Positions 7,079-13,451 of a stretch of DNA of 13,542 nt are shown piece by piece. Source of the stretch: Frankiales bacterium (GTDB lineage Bacteria > Actinomycetota > Actinomycetes > Mycobacteriales > SCTD01); the NCBI GenBank assembly GCA_025464915.1, contig JAODNF010000080.1:1-13542 (forward strand), written 5' to 3'. Each line of letters starts with the position of its first letter. Position 1 is the first letter of the stretch. Position numbers and translations under genes: made by a program. The notes under the pieces were generated by a model. It did no database searches and was not told the DNA's origin. It worked only from the letters and a program-made list of their open reading frames with translations.

Positions 7079-8281
7079 CTAGGACAGCTGCGACAGGAAG
7101 CCCCGGACGAGCGCCATCGTCTCCTCCGGGTGCTCGAACTGCGGGACGTGACCGCAGTCCTCCAGCACCACCGAGCCGGCATCGGGCAGGGCATCCGCGA
7201 CGTGCGCCGCGAACGTCGACGGGACCAGCCGGTCCCGGTCTCCCCAGAGGAACAGCGCGGGGGGTGCGAGTCCGGGAAGCCGGTCCCAGAAGCCGCGCCG
7301 CCCGTGCGCCTCCTCGAGGAAGATCTGCCGGGCGCACGAGAAGAACGCCACCCGGTGCGAGCGCGAGCGGAACACCCGGACGCACTCGTCGGCCGCCGCG
7401 TCGTACCAGGACTTGGGCAGCCGGTCCGGGTCGCTGAACATCGCCCGGACAGCCTCGACCACCAGCCGGTGGCTCAGCCGCAGCGGGACCGCGCCCAGCT
7501 CCGGGCGCATCAGCCGGACCGCCGGCACCAGCTGTCGCAGCCGCCGGAACGCCGGCGACGGGGTCAGCAGCGCGAGCCCGCTCACCGAGCGGGGATGGGT
7601 GAGCGCCTGCTCGAGGGCGACGCGCCCCCCGAGGCTGTTGCCGAGCAGCGCGGCCCGGCGCATGCCGGTCTGGTGCTGCAGCGCCTCGACCCAGGCGGCG
7701 AACCAGGCGGGCGAGTACGACGCGGACGGTGCGGCCGTGTTGCCGAAGCCGGGCAGGTCCGGGGCGATGACCCAGTGGTCGCGCGCGAGGTCGGCGAAGC
7801 AGGGAAGGAGCGAGGCGTTGGTGGCGCCGAGCCCGTGGAGCATCAGCACGGGGGGCGCGTCCCGCGGCCCGGCTTCCAGGTACGAGGTCCGGATGCCCAT
7901 CACGTCGGCCAGCCGCGAGCGCGGGAGCTCCGGGGCGCGGTCGTCGCCGCCGAACAGGCCGTCGAGCTGCAGCGACAGCCCGAGGTCACCACGGATCGTC
8001 ACGTCGCCGTCGAGGAAGGCCTGGATGCCGGAGGACCGACCGCTGATCACGTCGGCGAGGACCGAGGCGCTACCGCGCACCAGCAGCGTGCGCTCGTGGG
8101 CGGCGCCGCGACGCACCCGGCCGCGTCCACGGTCGAGCTCGACCGTCCACTGGCTGTAGCCGTCGTCGAAGACGACGGTGGCCACGCGGTCGTCCAGGAC
8201 GCCGTCCGACAGGGTGCGGCGCAGCCGGCTGGCCAGCAGGGCGTCGATGTCGCTTCCCCTGGGCCGGGAGGCTGCCGTCAC
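7079..8281 (-). CDS. SCP2 sterol-carrier domain fused to an alpha/beta hydrolase
   Basis: A 400-aa two-domain protein. Residues ~15-112 match an SCP2-type lipid-binding domain: YSQWTVELDRGRGRV, then ASVLADVISGRSSGIQAFLDGDVTIRGDLGLSLQLDGLF (72-110), ending in the typical G-DL-L-L-LF pattern. Residues ~128-400 form an alpha/beta hydrolase: oxyanion loop LHGLGA (148-153), nucleophile elbow GNSLGG with S216, acid D350 in WGDRDRLVP, and H378 in CGHVPQFEHPEE. The full triad is present. An N-terminal lipid-binding module suggests a hydrophobic substrate (lipid ester, sterol or polyketide-like), hydrolysed in the cytosol; the exact reaction is unknown. The GTG start overlaps the amidase stop in GTGA, so the two are translationally coupled, and the fusion starts immediately with SCP2 sequence. 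The upstream continuation of this open frame as far as 9178 is shadow of the amidase and is not included. Confidence 0.9.
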   Translation of the reverse strand: MTAASRPRGSDIDALLASRLRRTLSDGVLDDRVATVVFDDGYSQWTVELDRGRGRVRRGAAHERTLLVRGSASVLADVISGRSSGIQAFLDGDVTIRGDLGLSLQLDGLFGGDDRAPELPRSRLADVMGIRTSYLEAGPRDAPPVLMLHGLGATNASLLPCFADLARDHWVIAPDLPGFGNTAAPSASYSPAWFAAWVEALQHQTGMRRAALLGNSLGGRVALEQALTHPRSVSGLALLTPSPAFRRLRQLVPAVRLMRPELGAVPLRLSHRLVVEAVRAMFSDPDRLPKSWYDAAADECVRVFRSRSHRVAFFSCARQIFLEEAHGRRGFWDRLPGLAPPALFLWGDRDRLVPSTFAAHVADALPDAGSVVLEDCGHVPQFEHPEETMALVRGFLSQLS

Positions 8282-9624
8282 AGCGAGGGCCTGCGGTCCG
8301 TCCAGTCCTCCAGCTGCGCGGCCACCGACAGCAGCAGCGACTCGCTGTGCGCGGGGCCGATCAGCTGTACGGCAAGGGGGACGCCGTCGGGCGAGAGCCC
8401 CGCGGGGACCGAGAGGGCCGGCTGACCCGTGACGTTCCAGGTCGGGGTGAACGGCACCCGGCGACCGGCGAGGGCCAGCGTCTTCACACCGTTCAGCGAC
8501 TCCGCCATCGGGGGCAGCGTCGCGAGAGTCGGTGTCAGCAGCAGGTCGGCCCCGGCCGGTGGCCGTGCGAGCCGCTCGGTGGCGGCGGCCCGCAGCCTCA
8601 TCGCGCGCGCGAAGGGCTTGCCCCGCAGCCTGCGGCCGACGGCGCCCACGGCGCGGGTGCGCGCCTCGGTGAGGGCCGGGTCGACGAGGGCGTCCAGGTC
8701 GTCCGCCGCGCCGGTCGTGTAGGTCACGACGAACGACTCCTGCACTCCCCGGTAGTCGGGGTCGGCGTGGACGAGGTCGTGACCGAGGTCGTGCAGCCGG
8801 CCCACGACACGGCGCAGGGCGGCCCGCACCTCGGGCGCCACCGGGGCGGGGGTCGGCGTCTTGTCCGACCAGGCGATCCGCAGCCGGCCGGGCTCCGTCG
8901 CCTCGAGGCGCGTGTCCTGCAGGACGTTCAGCAGCAGCAGGGTGTCCTCGACCGACCGGGTCAGGACGCCCGCGACGGACAGGCCGTGCCAGTGCTCGGT
9001 GTGCGGGGCCAGCGAAACCAGGTCGCGGGTCGGCTTCAGCCCCACCAGGCCGCAGCAGGCGGCGGGGATCCGGATCGACCCGCCCCCGTCGCTGCCGGTG
9101 GCGGCGGCCACGAGGCCGGCCGCCACGGCGGCTGCGGAGCCGCCGGAGGAGCCGCCCGACGTGCGCGCCAGGTCCCACGGGTTGCGCGTCGTGCCGAAGG
9201 TCCGGGACTCCGTGAACGGCCAGAGGGCGAGCTCGGGCAGCTTCGTCGTACCGATGATCACCGCCCCTGCCGCACGCAGCCGCCGGACGATCTCGCTGTC
9301 GTGGTGGGCCGCGGGCTCGGGAGAACCGGTGCCGAGGGTCCCGCTGTGACCGGCGACGGCCATCGAGTCCTTCACCGCGATCGGCACGCCGAGCAGCGGC
9401 CGCTCGTCCCCGGCGGCGAGGGCGGCGTCGGCGGCCCGGGCCTCCTGGTGGGCGCTGTCGTCGAACAGGGCGCGGAAGGCGCCGAGCCGCGTGTCGAGGC
9501 GCTCGATGCGCCGCAGGCAGGTCTCGAGCAGCTCCACGGCGGTGATCTGCCGCGCGGCCAGCAGCCGCCGCTGCCCGACCACGCCGGCGAAGGCCAGGGT
9601 CTCCTCGTCGAGAGCGGTCGTCAC
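8278..9624 (-). CDS. Amidase-signature family hydrolase
   Basis: Cytosolic amide hydrolase of 448 aa, full length for the family. The Ser-cisSer-Lys triad is complete: K85 in GVPIAVKDSMAVAG, cis-Ser S159 in the Gly/Ser-rich TSGGSSGGSAAAVAAG, and nucleophile S183 in GSDGGGSIRIPAACCGLVGLKPT. The C-terminal part carries the usual FTPTWNVTGQPALSVPAGL and GVPLAVQLIGP motifs. It has no partner subunits (no GatB or GatC nearby), so it is a stand-alone amidase of unknown substrate rather than a tRNA amidotransferase. The GTG start at 9624 is strongly supported: GGAGGTGA lies four bases upstream, inside the end of the DUF3093 gene, whose stop it overlaps by GTGA. Its own stop overlaps the hydrolase start the same way. 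The context suggests both enzymes act in one pathway on a lipophilic amide/ester. Confidence 0.94.
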   Translation of the reverse strand: MTTALDEETLAFAGVVGQRRLLAARQITAVELLETCLRRIERLDTRLGAFRALFDDSAHQEARAADAALAAGDERPLLGVPIAVKDSMAVAGHSGTLGTGSPEPAAHHDSEIVRRLRAAGAVIIGTTKLPELALWPFTESRTFGTTRNPWDLARTSGGSSGGSAAAVAAGLVAAATGSDGGGSIRIPAACCGLVGLKPTRDLVSLAPHTEHWHGLSVAGVLTRSVEDTLLLLNVLQDTRLEATEPGRLRIAWSDKTPTPAPVAPEVRAALRRVVGRLHDLGHDLVHADPDYRGVQESFVVTYTTGAADDLDALVDPALTEARTRAVGAVGRRLRGKPFARAMRLRAAATERLARPPAGADLLLTPTLATLPPMAESLNGVKTLALAGRRVPFTPTWNVTGQPALSVPAGLSPDGVPLAVQLIGPAHSESLLLSVAAQLEDWTDRRPSL

Positions 9625-10058
9625 GCGGTCACCTCCGGGAAGCGGGCCAGGGCCACGGCGAGGTCCTGGGGCCGGCGGGTGCCCACCAGCCAGTAGGGAG
9701 TGTCGTCCTCCGGGTCCGTGACCGGGAGCAGGACCCCCCGGTGCGCCCACGGCTTCACCCGGACCCAGGCGTCCCGCTGCGCCCGGATGCCCATCCGCTC
9801 GCGCAGCGCGGCCCGTTCCAGGACCTCGGCCGGACCGAAGGCGGTGAGCGGGGCGCGGGCGCCGGGGACGTGGAGCACGCCGTTCTGGACGCGGACCTCG
9901 TGCCGGGACAGCAGGATCAGCGCGCCCACGCCGAGCAGGGGCAGCCCGACCAGCAGGACCAGGGTCTCGCGGAAGCTCGACGCGACGAGCCCGGCGCCGC
10001 CGAGCGTGATCGCGACCCAGGAGGCAGGCGCCCACAGGCGTTCCCGGTACGTCGGCAT
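9621..10058 (-). CDS. DUF3093 family membrane protein
   Basis: A 145-aa protein with two hydrophobic helices near the N-terminus (~12-28 and ~32-51), separated by a short SSFRET turn, followed by a soluble beta-rich domain (HEVRVQNGVLHVPGARAPL, AWVRVKPWAHRGVLLPV) and the closing PYWLVGTRRPQDLAVALA. This matches DUF3093 (Rv2698-like), which in actinobacteria is typically transcribed divergently from dut, as here. The fold of the soluble part resembles small PH-like domains; function unknown. The ATG start is only 25 bases from the dut start. A TAnnnT hexamer seven bases upstream and the lack of a Shine-Dalgarno sequence suggest a leaderless mRNA. It is the first gene of a four-gene minus-strand unit leading into the amidase, SCP2-hydrolase and exporter. 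Confidence 0.9.
   Translation of the reverse strand: MPTYRERLWAPASWVAITLGGAGLVASSFRETLVLLVGLPLLGVGALILLSRHEVRVQNGVLHVPGARAPLTAFGPAEVLERAALRERMGIRAQRDAWVRVKPWAHRGVLLPVTDPEDDTPYWLVGTRRPQDLAVALARFPEVTA
9629..9636 (-). promoter_or_regulatory. Strong ribosome binding site of the amidase gene
   Basis: On the minus strand GGAGGTGA, a near-perfect anti-16S match, stands four bases before the GTG at 9624. It sits inside the last codons of the DUF3093 gene and decides the amidase start. It is the strongest Shine-Dalgarno sequence in the window. Confidence 0.8.
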
Positions 10059-10065
10059 GCGCCCA

Positions 10066-10075
10066 ACGGTACGGT
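10066..10075. promoter_or_regulatory. Divergent dut / DUF3093 promoter with overlapping −10 boxes
   Basis: The whole intergenic space is 25 bases. On the plus strand TACGGT (10070-10075) is eight bases before the dut GTG. On the minus strand TACCGT (complement of 10066-10071) is seven bases before the DUF3093 ATG. The two TAnnnT hexamers share the central TA at 10070-10071 in a near-symmetric arrangement. Each distance would place transcription start on or next to the start codon, and neither gene has a Shine-Dalgarno sequence, so leaderless transcripts in both directions are predicted. No clear −35 elements are seen; they would lie inside the opposite coding sequences. Confidence 0.5.
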
Positions 10076-10083
10076 TTCCACCC

Positions 10084-10533
10084 GTGAGCCTGCTCGTCGA
10101 CGTGGTGCGGCTGGACCCCGAGGTCCCGCTGCCCTCCTACGCGCGCGCAGGGGACGCGGGCTGCGACCTCGTGACCACCGTCGACGTCGACGTGGCGCCG
10201 GGGGAGCGGGTGCTGCTGCCGACCGGGATCGCGGTGGCGCTGCCCGAGGGCTACGCGGCCTTCGTGCACCCGCGCTCGGGGCTCGCGGTGAGGCACGGTG
10301 TCGGGCTGGTCAACGCACCGGGCACGATCGACGCGGGCTACCGCGGCGAGATCAAGGTCATCCTCGTGAACCACGACCTGCACGAGACGGTGAGCCTCAA
10401 GCGGCTCGACCGTGTCGCCCAGCTCGTCGTGCAGCGCGTCGAGCAGGTTGTCTGGCGAGAGACGGAGGCGCTCCCCGAGTCGGAGCGCGGCGACGGTGGG
10501 CACGGCTCCACCGGTGGGTTCGGAGGACAGTAG
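10084..10533 (+). CDS. dut: Deoxyuridine 5'-triphosphate nucleotidohydrolase (dUTPase)
   Basis: Hydrolyses dUTP to dUMP and pyrophosphate, keeping uracil out of DNA and feeding thymidylate synthesis; a cytosolic homotrimer in this family. The protein is 149 aa, the normal size, with all five motifs: I AGDAGCDL (22-29), II HPRSGLA (62-68), III GTIDAGYRGEIKVIL (80-94) with catalytic D83, IV RVAQLV (110-115), and V GGHGSTGGFG (138-147), the mobile C-terminal arm that closes over the substrate. The GTG start is chosen because it begins directly with the first beta strand (SLLVDVVRLD) and lies eight bases after a TAnnnT hexamer. There is no Shine-Dalgarno sequence, so a leaderless mRNA is likely. 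The stop is followed after two bases by the DUF3710 ATG, so the two genes form an operon. Confidence 0.97.
   Translation: MSLLVDVVRLDPEVPLPSYARAGDAGCDLVTTVDVDVAPGERVLLPTGIAVALPEGYAAFVHPRSGLAVRHGVGLVNAPGTIDAGYRGEIKVILVNHDLHETVSLKRLDRVAQLVVQRVEQVVWRETEALPESERGDGGHGSTGGFGGQ
10522..10527 (+). promoter_or_regulatory. Ribosome binding site of the DUF3710 gene
   Basis: GGAGGA lies eight bases before the ATG at 10536, within the last codons of dut. It fixes the DUF3710 start and supports strong translation independent of dut. Confidence 0.7.
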
Positions 10534-10535
10534 GC

Positions 10536-11336
10536 ATGGCTCTTTTCGGGCGGCGCGACCGCGGCATCGAGGTCGAGATCGACGAGGTCACCGACGAGGA
10601 GATCGACAACTTCGTCGACGACCTGGACGAGGAGCAGCGCGCCGCGGAGGACGCGATGCTGCTGGCGGAGCTGGAGGAGGACGAGGGCGGTACGGCGACG
10701 CCGGACGCGCCCGCCCCGCTCGCCCGCCCACAGGGGCCCTGGGACCTCCAGGACGCGCCGGCCCTCGACCCGGAGCGCCTCGACCTCGGCAGCGTCCAGG
10801 TCCCGGTCATGCCGAACACCGACGTGCGCCTCGAGGTCAACCCCGAGGGGGAGGTGGTCGCGGCGACCATCGTGCTCGGCGACTCGGCGCTGCAGCTCAA
10901 CGCGTTCGCGGCGCCCCGGCGCGAGGGGATCTGGGACGAGGTGCGCGCCGAGATCCGCGACGCGCTCAACAGCAGCGGCGGCCAGGCCGACGAGGTCGCC
11001 GGACAGGTGGGCACCGAGCTGCGGGCGTCGGTCCCGACCGAGGTCCCGGGCAACGGCGTGCAGCTGGCTCCCGCCCGGTTCCTCGGGGTGGACGGTCCGC
11101 GGTGGTTCCTGCGGGGGCTCATCACCGGCCCGGCTGCGCACGACGACGCCCAGTGCGGCCCGCTGCTCGAGGCCTTCCGCCAGGTCGCCGTCGACCGCGG
11201 CGACGAGGCCATGGTCGTGCGCGAGCCGCTCCCGCTGCGGCTCCCCGCCGATGCGATGCCGGTAGCCGAGGAGGCTGCTGAGGCGGCCGGCTTCCAGATG
11301 CCCGAGCGCGGGCCGGAGATCACCGAGATCCGTTAG
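10536..11336 (+). CDS. DUF3710 domain-containing protein
   Basis: Soluble 266-aa actinobacterial protein of unknown function, usually found next to dut. Residues ~10-52 are very acidic and probably helical or disordered (EVEIDEVTDEEIDNFVDDL), followed by a Pro/Ala linker. The conserved core starts at GPWD (67-70) and RLDLGSVQVPVMP (81-93), continues with LQLNAFAAPRREGIWDEVRAEI (119-140) and LGVDGPRWFLRGLITG (183-198), and ends with VVREPLPLRLP (227-237). These match DUF3710 as I know it (Rv2696c-like). It is the second gene of the dut operon with a two-base gap and an excellent Shine-Dalgarno sequence. No transmembrane segment or signal peptide is visible. A role near nucleotide metabolism or genome integrity is only guilt by association. 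Confidence 0.92.
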   Translation: MALFGRRDRGIEVEIDEVTDEEIDNFVDDLDEEQRAAEDAMLLAELEEDEGGTATPDAPAPLARPQGPWDLQDAPALDPERLDLGSVQVPVMPNTDVRLEVNPEGEVVAATIVLGDSALQLNAFAAPRREGIWDEVRAEIRDALNSSGGQADEVAGQVGTELRASVPTEVPGNGVQLAPARFLGVDGPRWFLRGLITGPAAHDDAQCGPLLEAFRQVAVDRGDEAMVVREPLPLRLPADAMPVAEEAAEAAGFQMPERGPEITEIR

Positions 11337-11349
11337 CGACTCGTCATGC

Positions 11350-11377
11350 CCCCGGCAAGGCCGCAGGGGCCCCGGGG
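11350..11377 (+). terminator. Weak GC hairpin after the DUF3710 gene
   Basis: CCCCGG (11350-11355) can pair with CCGGGG (11372-11377) across a 16-base loop, starting 13 bases after the stop of DUF3710 and ending 15 bases before the thioredoxin start. There is no T-tract and the stem is short. It may separate the dut operon from the redox genes, but evidence is slight. Nothing else is apparent in this 56-base gap. Confidence 0.25.
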
Positions 11378-11392
11378 AACGAAGATCAGGTC

Positions 11393-12379
11393 GTGAAGTC
11401 CCAGCGCTCCCTCGTCGCGGCTGCCGCGCTGTCGGTCCTGGCGGTCGTGGCGGTCCTCGTCGTGCTCACGACCAACCGGTCGGCGGCTCTGAAGAGCATC
11501 GCGCCGGAGCTGCGCCCCGTCAGCCAGTCGGAGCAGGCCCCTGAGCTGGCCGGCATCAGCCACTTCGACAACTCGCCCCGGATCACGATGGCCGACCTGC
11601 GCGGGAAGGTCGTGCTCGTCGACTTCTGGACCTACACCTGCATCAACTGCCGACGTACCCTGCCCTTCCTGCGCGCGCTCCAGAAGACCTACCCCGGCCT
11701 GACGATCCTCGGGGTGCACAGCCCCGAGTTCGGGTTCGAGAAGGTGCACGACAACGTCGTGCGGGCCGTCAAGGAGCTCGACGTGACCTGGCCGGTCGCC
11801 GAGGACCCGCAGATGCTGACGTGGCAGGCGTTCCAGAACGAGTACTGGCCGGCGGAGTACCTCGTCGACCAGCACGGCCTGGTGCGCTACACGAGCATCG
11901 GTGAGGGCAACGAGGGGCCGACGGAGAACGCGATCAGGTCGCTGCTGGGGGCGACGGGACCGCGGGCGTCCGTGAAGGACGACGGCGAGCAGGGCGGCAG
12001 CGGCATCACCCCGGAGACCTACTACGGCACCGAGCGCGGCGAGGCCTCGCTGACGACCGGTCCCGTGAAGCACCTGCCGGAGGCGCTCGAGCTGGACAAG
12101 GGCGCGACGCTGACCGTGCCGTTCACGGCTCGTGACGTCTATGCCACGACGTCGCCCGCCTCCGGGCCCGTGACCCTCGACGTGACGCTGGACGGCAAGC
12201 CCGTGCCGGCCGGTCGGCGTGGCTCGTCGCTGGTGGAGCAGGGCGGGCGGACGGTCGCGGTGCTGTCGCAGCAGGACCTGCTGCACCTGGTCACCGGTCC
12301 GTCGGTCGCCCCCGGGGCCCTCAAGCTCACCGCGCTCGGCGACGGCGCGCAGTTCTTCACCTTCACCTACGGCGCCTGA
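11393..12379 (+). CDS. Membrane-anchored thioredoxin-like protein with DipZ-type C-terminal domain
   Basis: Extracytoplasmic thiol-disulfide protein of 328 aa. One N-terminal hydrophobic helix (~7-26, SLVAAAALSVLAVVAVLVVL) after a short basic start is a signal anchor with no lipobox cysteine. The TlpA-like thioredoxin fold covers ~45-187: VLVDFWTYTCINCRRTLPFL with the active-site pair C83/C86 (CINC), and YWPAEYLVD with the cis-proline P153. The residues around CINC closely resemble mycobacterial DipZ (Rv2874). Residues ~205-326 (ITPETYYGTERGEASL to FFTFTYGA) look like the carbohydrate-binding-like C-terminal domain of DipZ. It lacks DipZ's N-terminal CcdA membrane half, which is instead encoded by the next gene, one base downstream of the stop. 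GTG start, no clear Shine-Dalgarno sequence. Likely receives electrons from that CcdA partner and reduces exported proteins. Confidence 0.92.
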   Translation: MKSQRSLVAAAALSVLAVVAVLVVLTTNRSAALKSIAPELRPVSQSEQAPELAGISHFDNSPRITMADLRGKVVLVDFWTYTCINCRRTLPFLRALQKTYPGLTILGVHSPEFGFEKVHDNVVRAVKELDVTWPVAEDPQMLTWQAFQNEYWPAEYLVDQHGLVRYTSIGEGNEGPTENAIRSLLGATGPRASVKDDGEQGGSGITPETYYGTERGEASLTTGPVKHLPEALELDKGATLTVPFTARDVYATTSPASGPVTLDVTLDGKPVPAGRRGSSLVEQGGRTVAVLSQQDLLHLVTGPSVAPGALKLTALGDGAQFFTFTYGA

Positions 12380-12380
12380 C

Positions 12381-13076
12381 GTGCTGCTCGCGCTGACCTT
12401 CGCGCTGGGCAGCGGCCTGCTCTCCTTCCTCGCTCCCTGCACGGTGCCCCTGCTCCCTGCCTACGTCGGGGTGCTGTCCGGCTCGCGTGGCGGCTTCGTG
12501 CAGGGCTCGCTGCTCTACGTCCTCGGCTTCAGCGCCGTGTTCGTCACGCTGGGTGCCGTCGCCGGCGGGGCGGGCTCGGCGATCCGGCACGCGGGGGGCC
12601 CGGTGCAGCGGGCCGGCGGCGCCCTCGTCGTCGTGCTGGCCCTCCTGCTGCTCCTCGAGGCCCGGCTCGGCTGGCTCTCCCGGGTCGCGGTCTCCGCCGA
12701 CGGCACGCGCGCCCGGCTGGCGCAGTCGACCTCCTGGGCCGCACCGCTCCTGCTCGGCGTCGTCTTCGGGACGGCGTTCACCCCCTGCGTCGGGCCGTTC
12801 CTCGGCAGTGTGCTCGCGTTCGCGTCGACGTCGCAGGGTGCGGGCACGGGAGCGCTGCTCCTCCTCGCGTACGCCCTGGGGCTCGGGCTCCCGTTCGTCG
12901 TCGCGGGCCTGCTGCTGTCCGCCGCACCGGCGCTGACGGCGCGCCTGTCACGAGCCTCCCGGCGGGTGTCGCTGGTGGGGGGCGTCGTCCTGCTCGTGCT
13001 CGGGATCGCGCTGCTGACCGGGACCTACGCCGACGTCGCCGGCAGTTTCGCCCGCATCCTGCCCTCGACGGCCTAG
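12381..13076 (+). CDS. ccdA: CcdA-type thiol-disulfide transport membrane protein
   Basis: Inner-membrane protein of 231 aa with about six helices that carries reducing equivalents from cytosolic thioredoxin to extracytoplasmic thioredoxin-like partners. The two redox cysteines are in their expected pseudo-symmetric motifs, C20 in SFLAPCTVPLLPAYVG and C136 in FGTAFTPCVGPFLGSVL. Helices lie at about 2-24, 41-63, 78-96, 121-148, 157-180 and 197-215; residues ~97-119 form a polar loop. The GTG start comes one base after the thioredoxin stop without a Shine-Dalgarno sequence, so translation is coupled. The length equals a stand-alone CcdA/CycZ. Pairing with a DipZ-like thioredoxin protein, and the absence of ResB/ResC or other cytochrome c genes nearby, suggests general thiol reduction rather than cytochrome c assembly, though the window ends soon after. 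Confidence 0.93.
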   Translation: MLLALTFALGSGLLSFLAPCTVPLLPAYVGVLSGSRGGFVQGSLLYVLGFSAVFVTLGAVAGGAGSAIRHAGGPVQRAGGALVVVLALLLLLEARLGWLSRVAVSADGTRARLAQSTSWAAPLLLGVVFGTAFTPCVGPFLGSVLAFASTSQGAGTGALLLLAYALGLGLPFVVAGLLLSAAPALTARLSRASRRVSLVGGVVLLVLGIALLTGTYADVAGSFARILPSTA

Positions 13077-13079
13077 CAT
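13074..13079 (+). promoter_or_regulatory. Candidate −10 box for a leaderless OB-fold gene transcript
   Basis: TAGCAT (TAnnnT) includes the ccdA stop codon and ends six bases before the GTG start at 13086, which has no Shine-Dalgarno sequence. This arrangement predicts transcription from the start codon, separating the conserved OB-fold/DUF3159 pair from the redox genes. A −35 is not evident. Confidence 0.4.
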
Positions 13080-13085
13080 CGAGAC

Positions 13086-13451
13086 GTGTCCAGGTTGAAG
13101 CGGGCCCTCCACCGGCTGACGGCCGACGAGGACGAGGTCCACGACGAGGAGCTGCAGGCGGCCGCCGTGAAGTCCGGCGCCACCACGGTCAACCTCTGCT
13201 CCGTCGGCAAGCCGGTCTGCGTCGCGGGGACGCTGCGCGCCGTCGTGCTCAAGCCCCTTGCCGGCGTACCCACCCTGGAGGCCGAGCTCTACGACGGGAC
13301 CGGCACGGTGACACTGGTCTGGTTGGGCCGGCGCCGGATCCGCGGCATCGACCCCGGACGCTCGCTCGTGGCGCGCGGCCGGCTGACCAAGCGCGAGGGC
13401 AAGGTCACGCTGTTCAACCCGGAGTACGAGCTCAAGGCCGTCGGTGGCTGA
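13086..13451 (+). CDS. OB-fold nucleic-acid-binding domain protein
   Basis: A 121-aa soluble protein. Residues ~1-25 are a charged helical lead (SRLKRALHRLTADEDEVHDEEL). Residues ~33-117 form an OB-type beta barrel: VGKPVCVAGTLRAVVLKP (strands 1-2), PTLEAELYDGTGTVTLVWLGRRRIRGIDPGRSLVARGRL (62-100; strands 3-4 including the characteristic DGTGTVTLVWLGR), and GKVTLFNPEYEL (strand 5). It resembles the Rv2694c-type OB-fold proteins that accompany dut and DUF3159 in actinobacteria, and the anticodon/RecG-type OB domains. Likely binds RNA or single-stranded DNA; the specific role is unknown. GTG start, probably leaderless. The last eight bases overlap the DUF3159 gene. A TTG at 13095 would be a less likely alternative start. 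Confidence 0.9.
   Translation: MSRLKRALHRLTADEDEVHDEELQAAAVKSGATTVNLCSVGKPVCVAGTLRAVVLKPLAGVPTLEAELYDGTGTVTLVWLGRRRIRGIDPGRSLVARGRLTKREGKVTLFNPEYELKAVGG

Noticed and set aside
4172..8425. A 1417-codon plus-strand open frame running across the EAL/GAF region, the exporter and the hydrolase
   Set aside because: It is a GC-bias shadow: it crosses two real genes on opposite strands, its translation is low-complexity Arg/Gly/Ala/Asp-rich without any domain, and each region is better explained by proteins with full catalytic motifs.
8282..9178. N-terminal extension of the SCP2-hydrolase frame up to 9178
   Set aside because: It overlaps the amidase almost completely, has no domain content, and the GTG at 8281 begins right at the SCP2 domain with a standard GTGA overlap.
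8347..9696. A 449-codon plus-strand open frame opposite the amidase
   Set aside because: The amidase has all catalytic motifs and a strong ribosome binding site; the opposite frame encodes only low-complexity sequence.
9741..10535. Upstream extension of the DUF3710 frame through dut and DUF3093
   Set aside because: The ATG at 10536 has an excellent Shine-Dalgarno sequence eight bases upstream and begins the family-typical MALFGRR. The extension is low-complexity and overlaps dut in another frame.
10338..11323. Minus-strand open frames opposite dut and DUF3710
   Set aside because: They are shadows of two confidently identified genes and show no coherent protein features.
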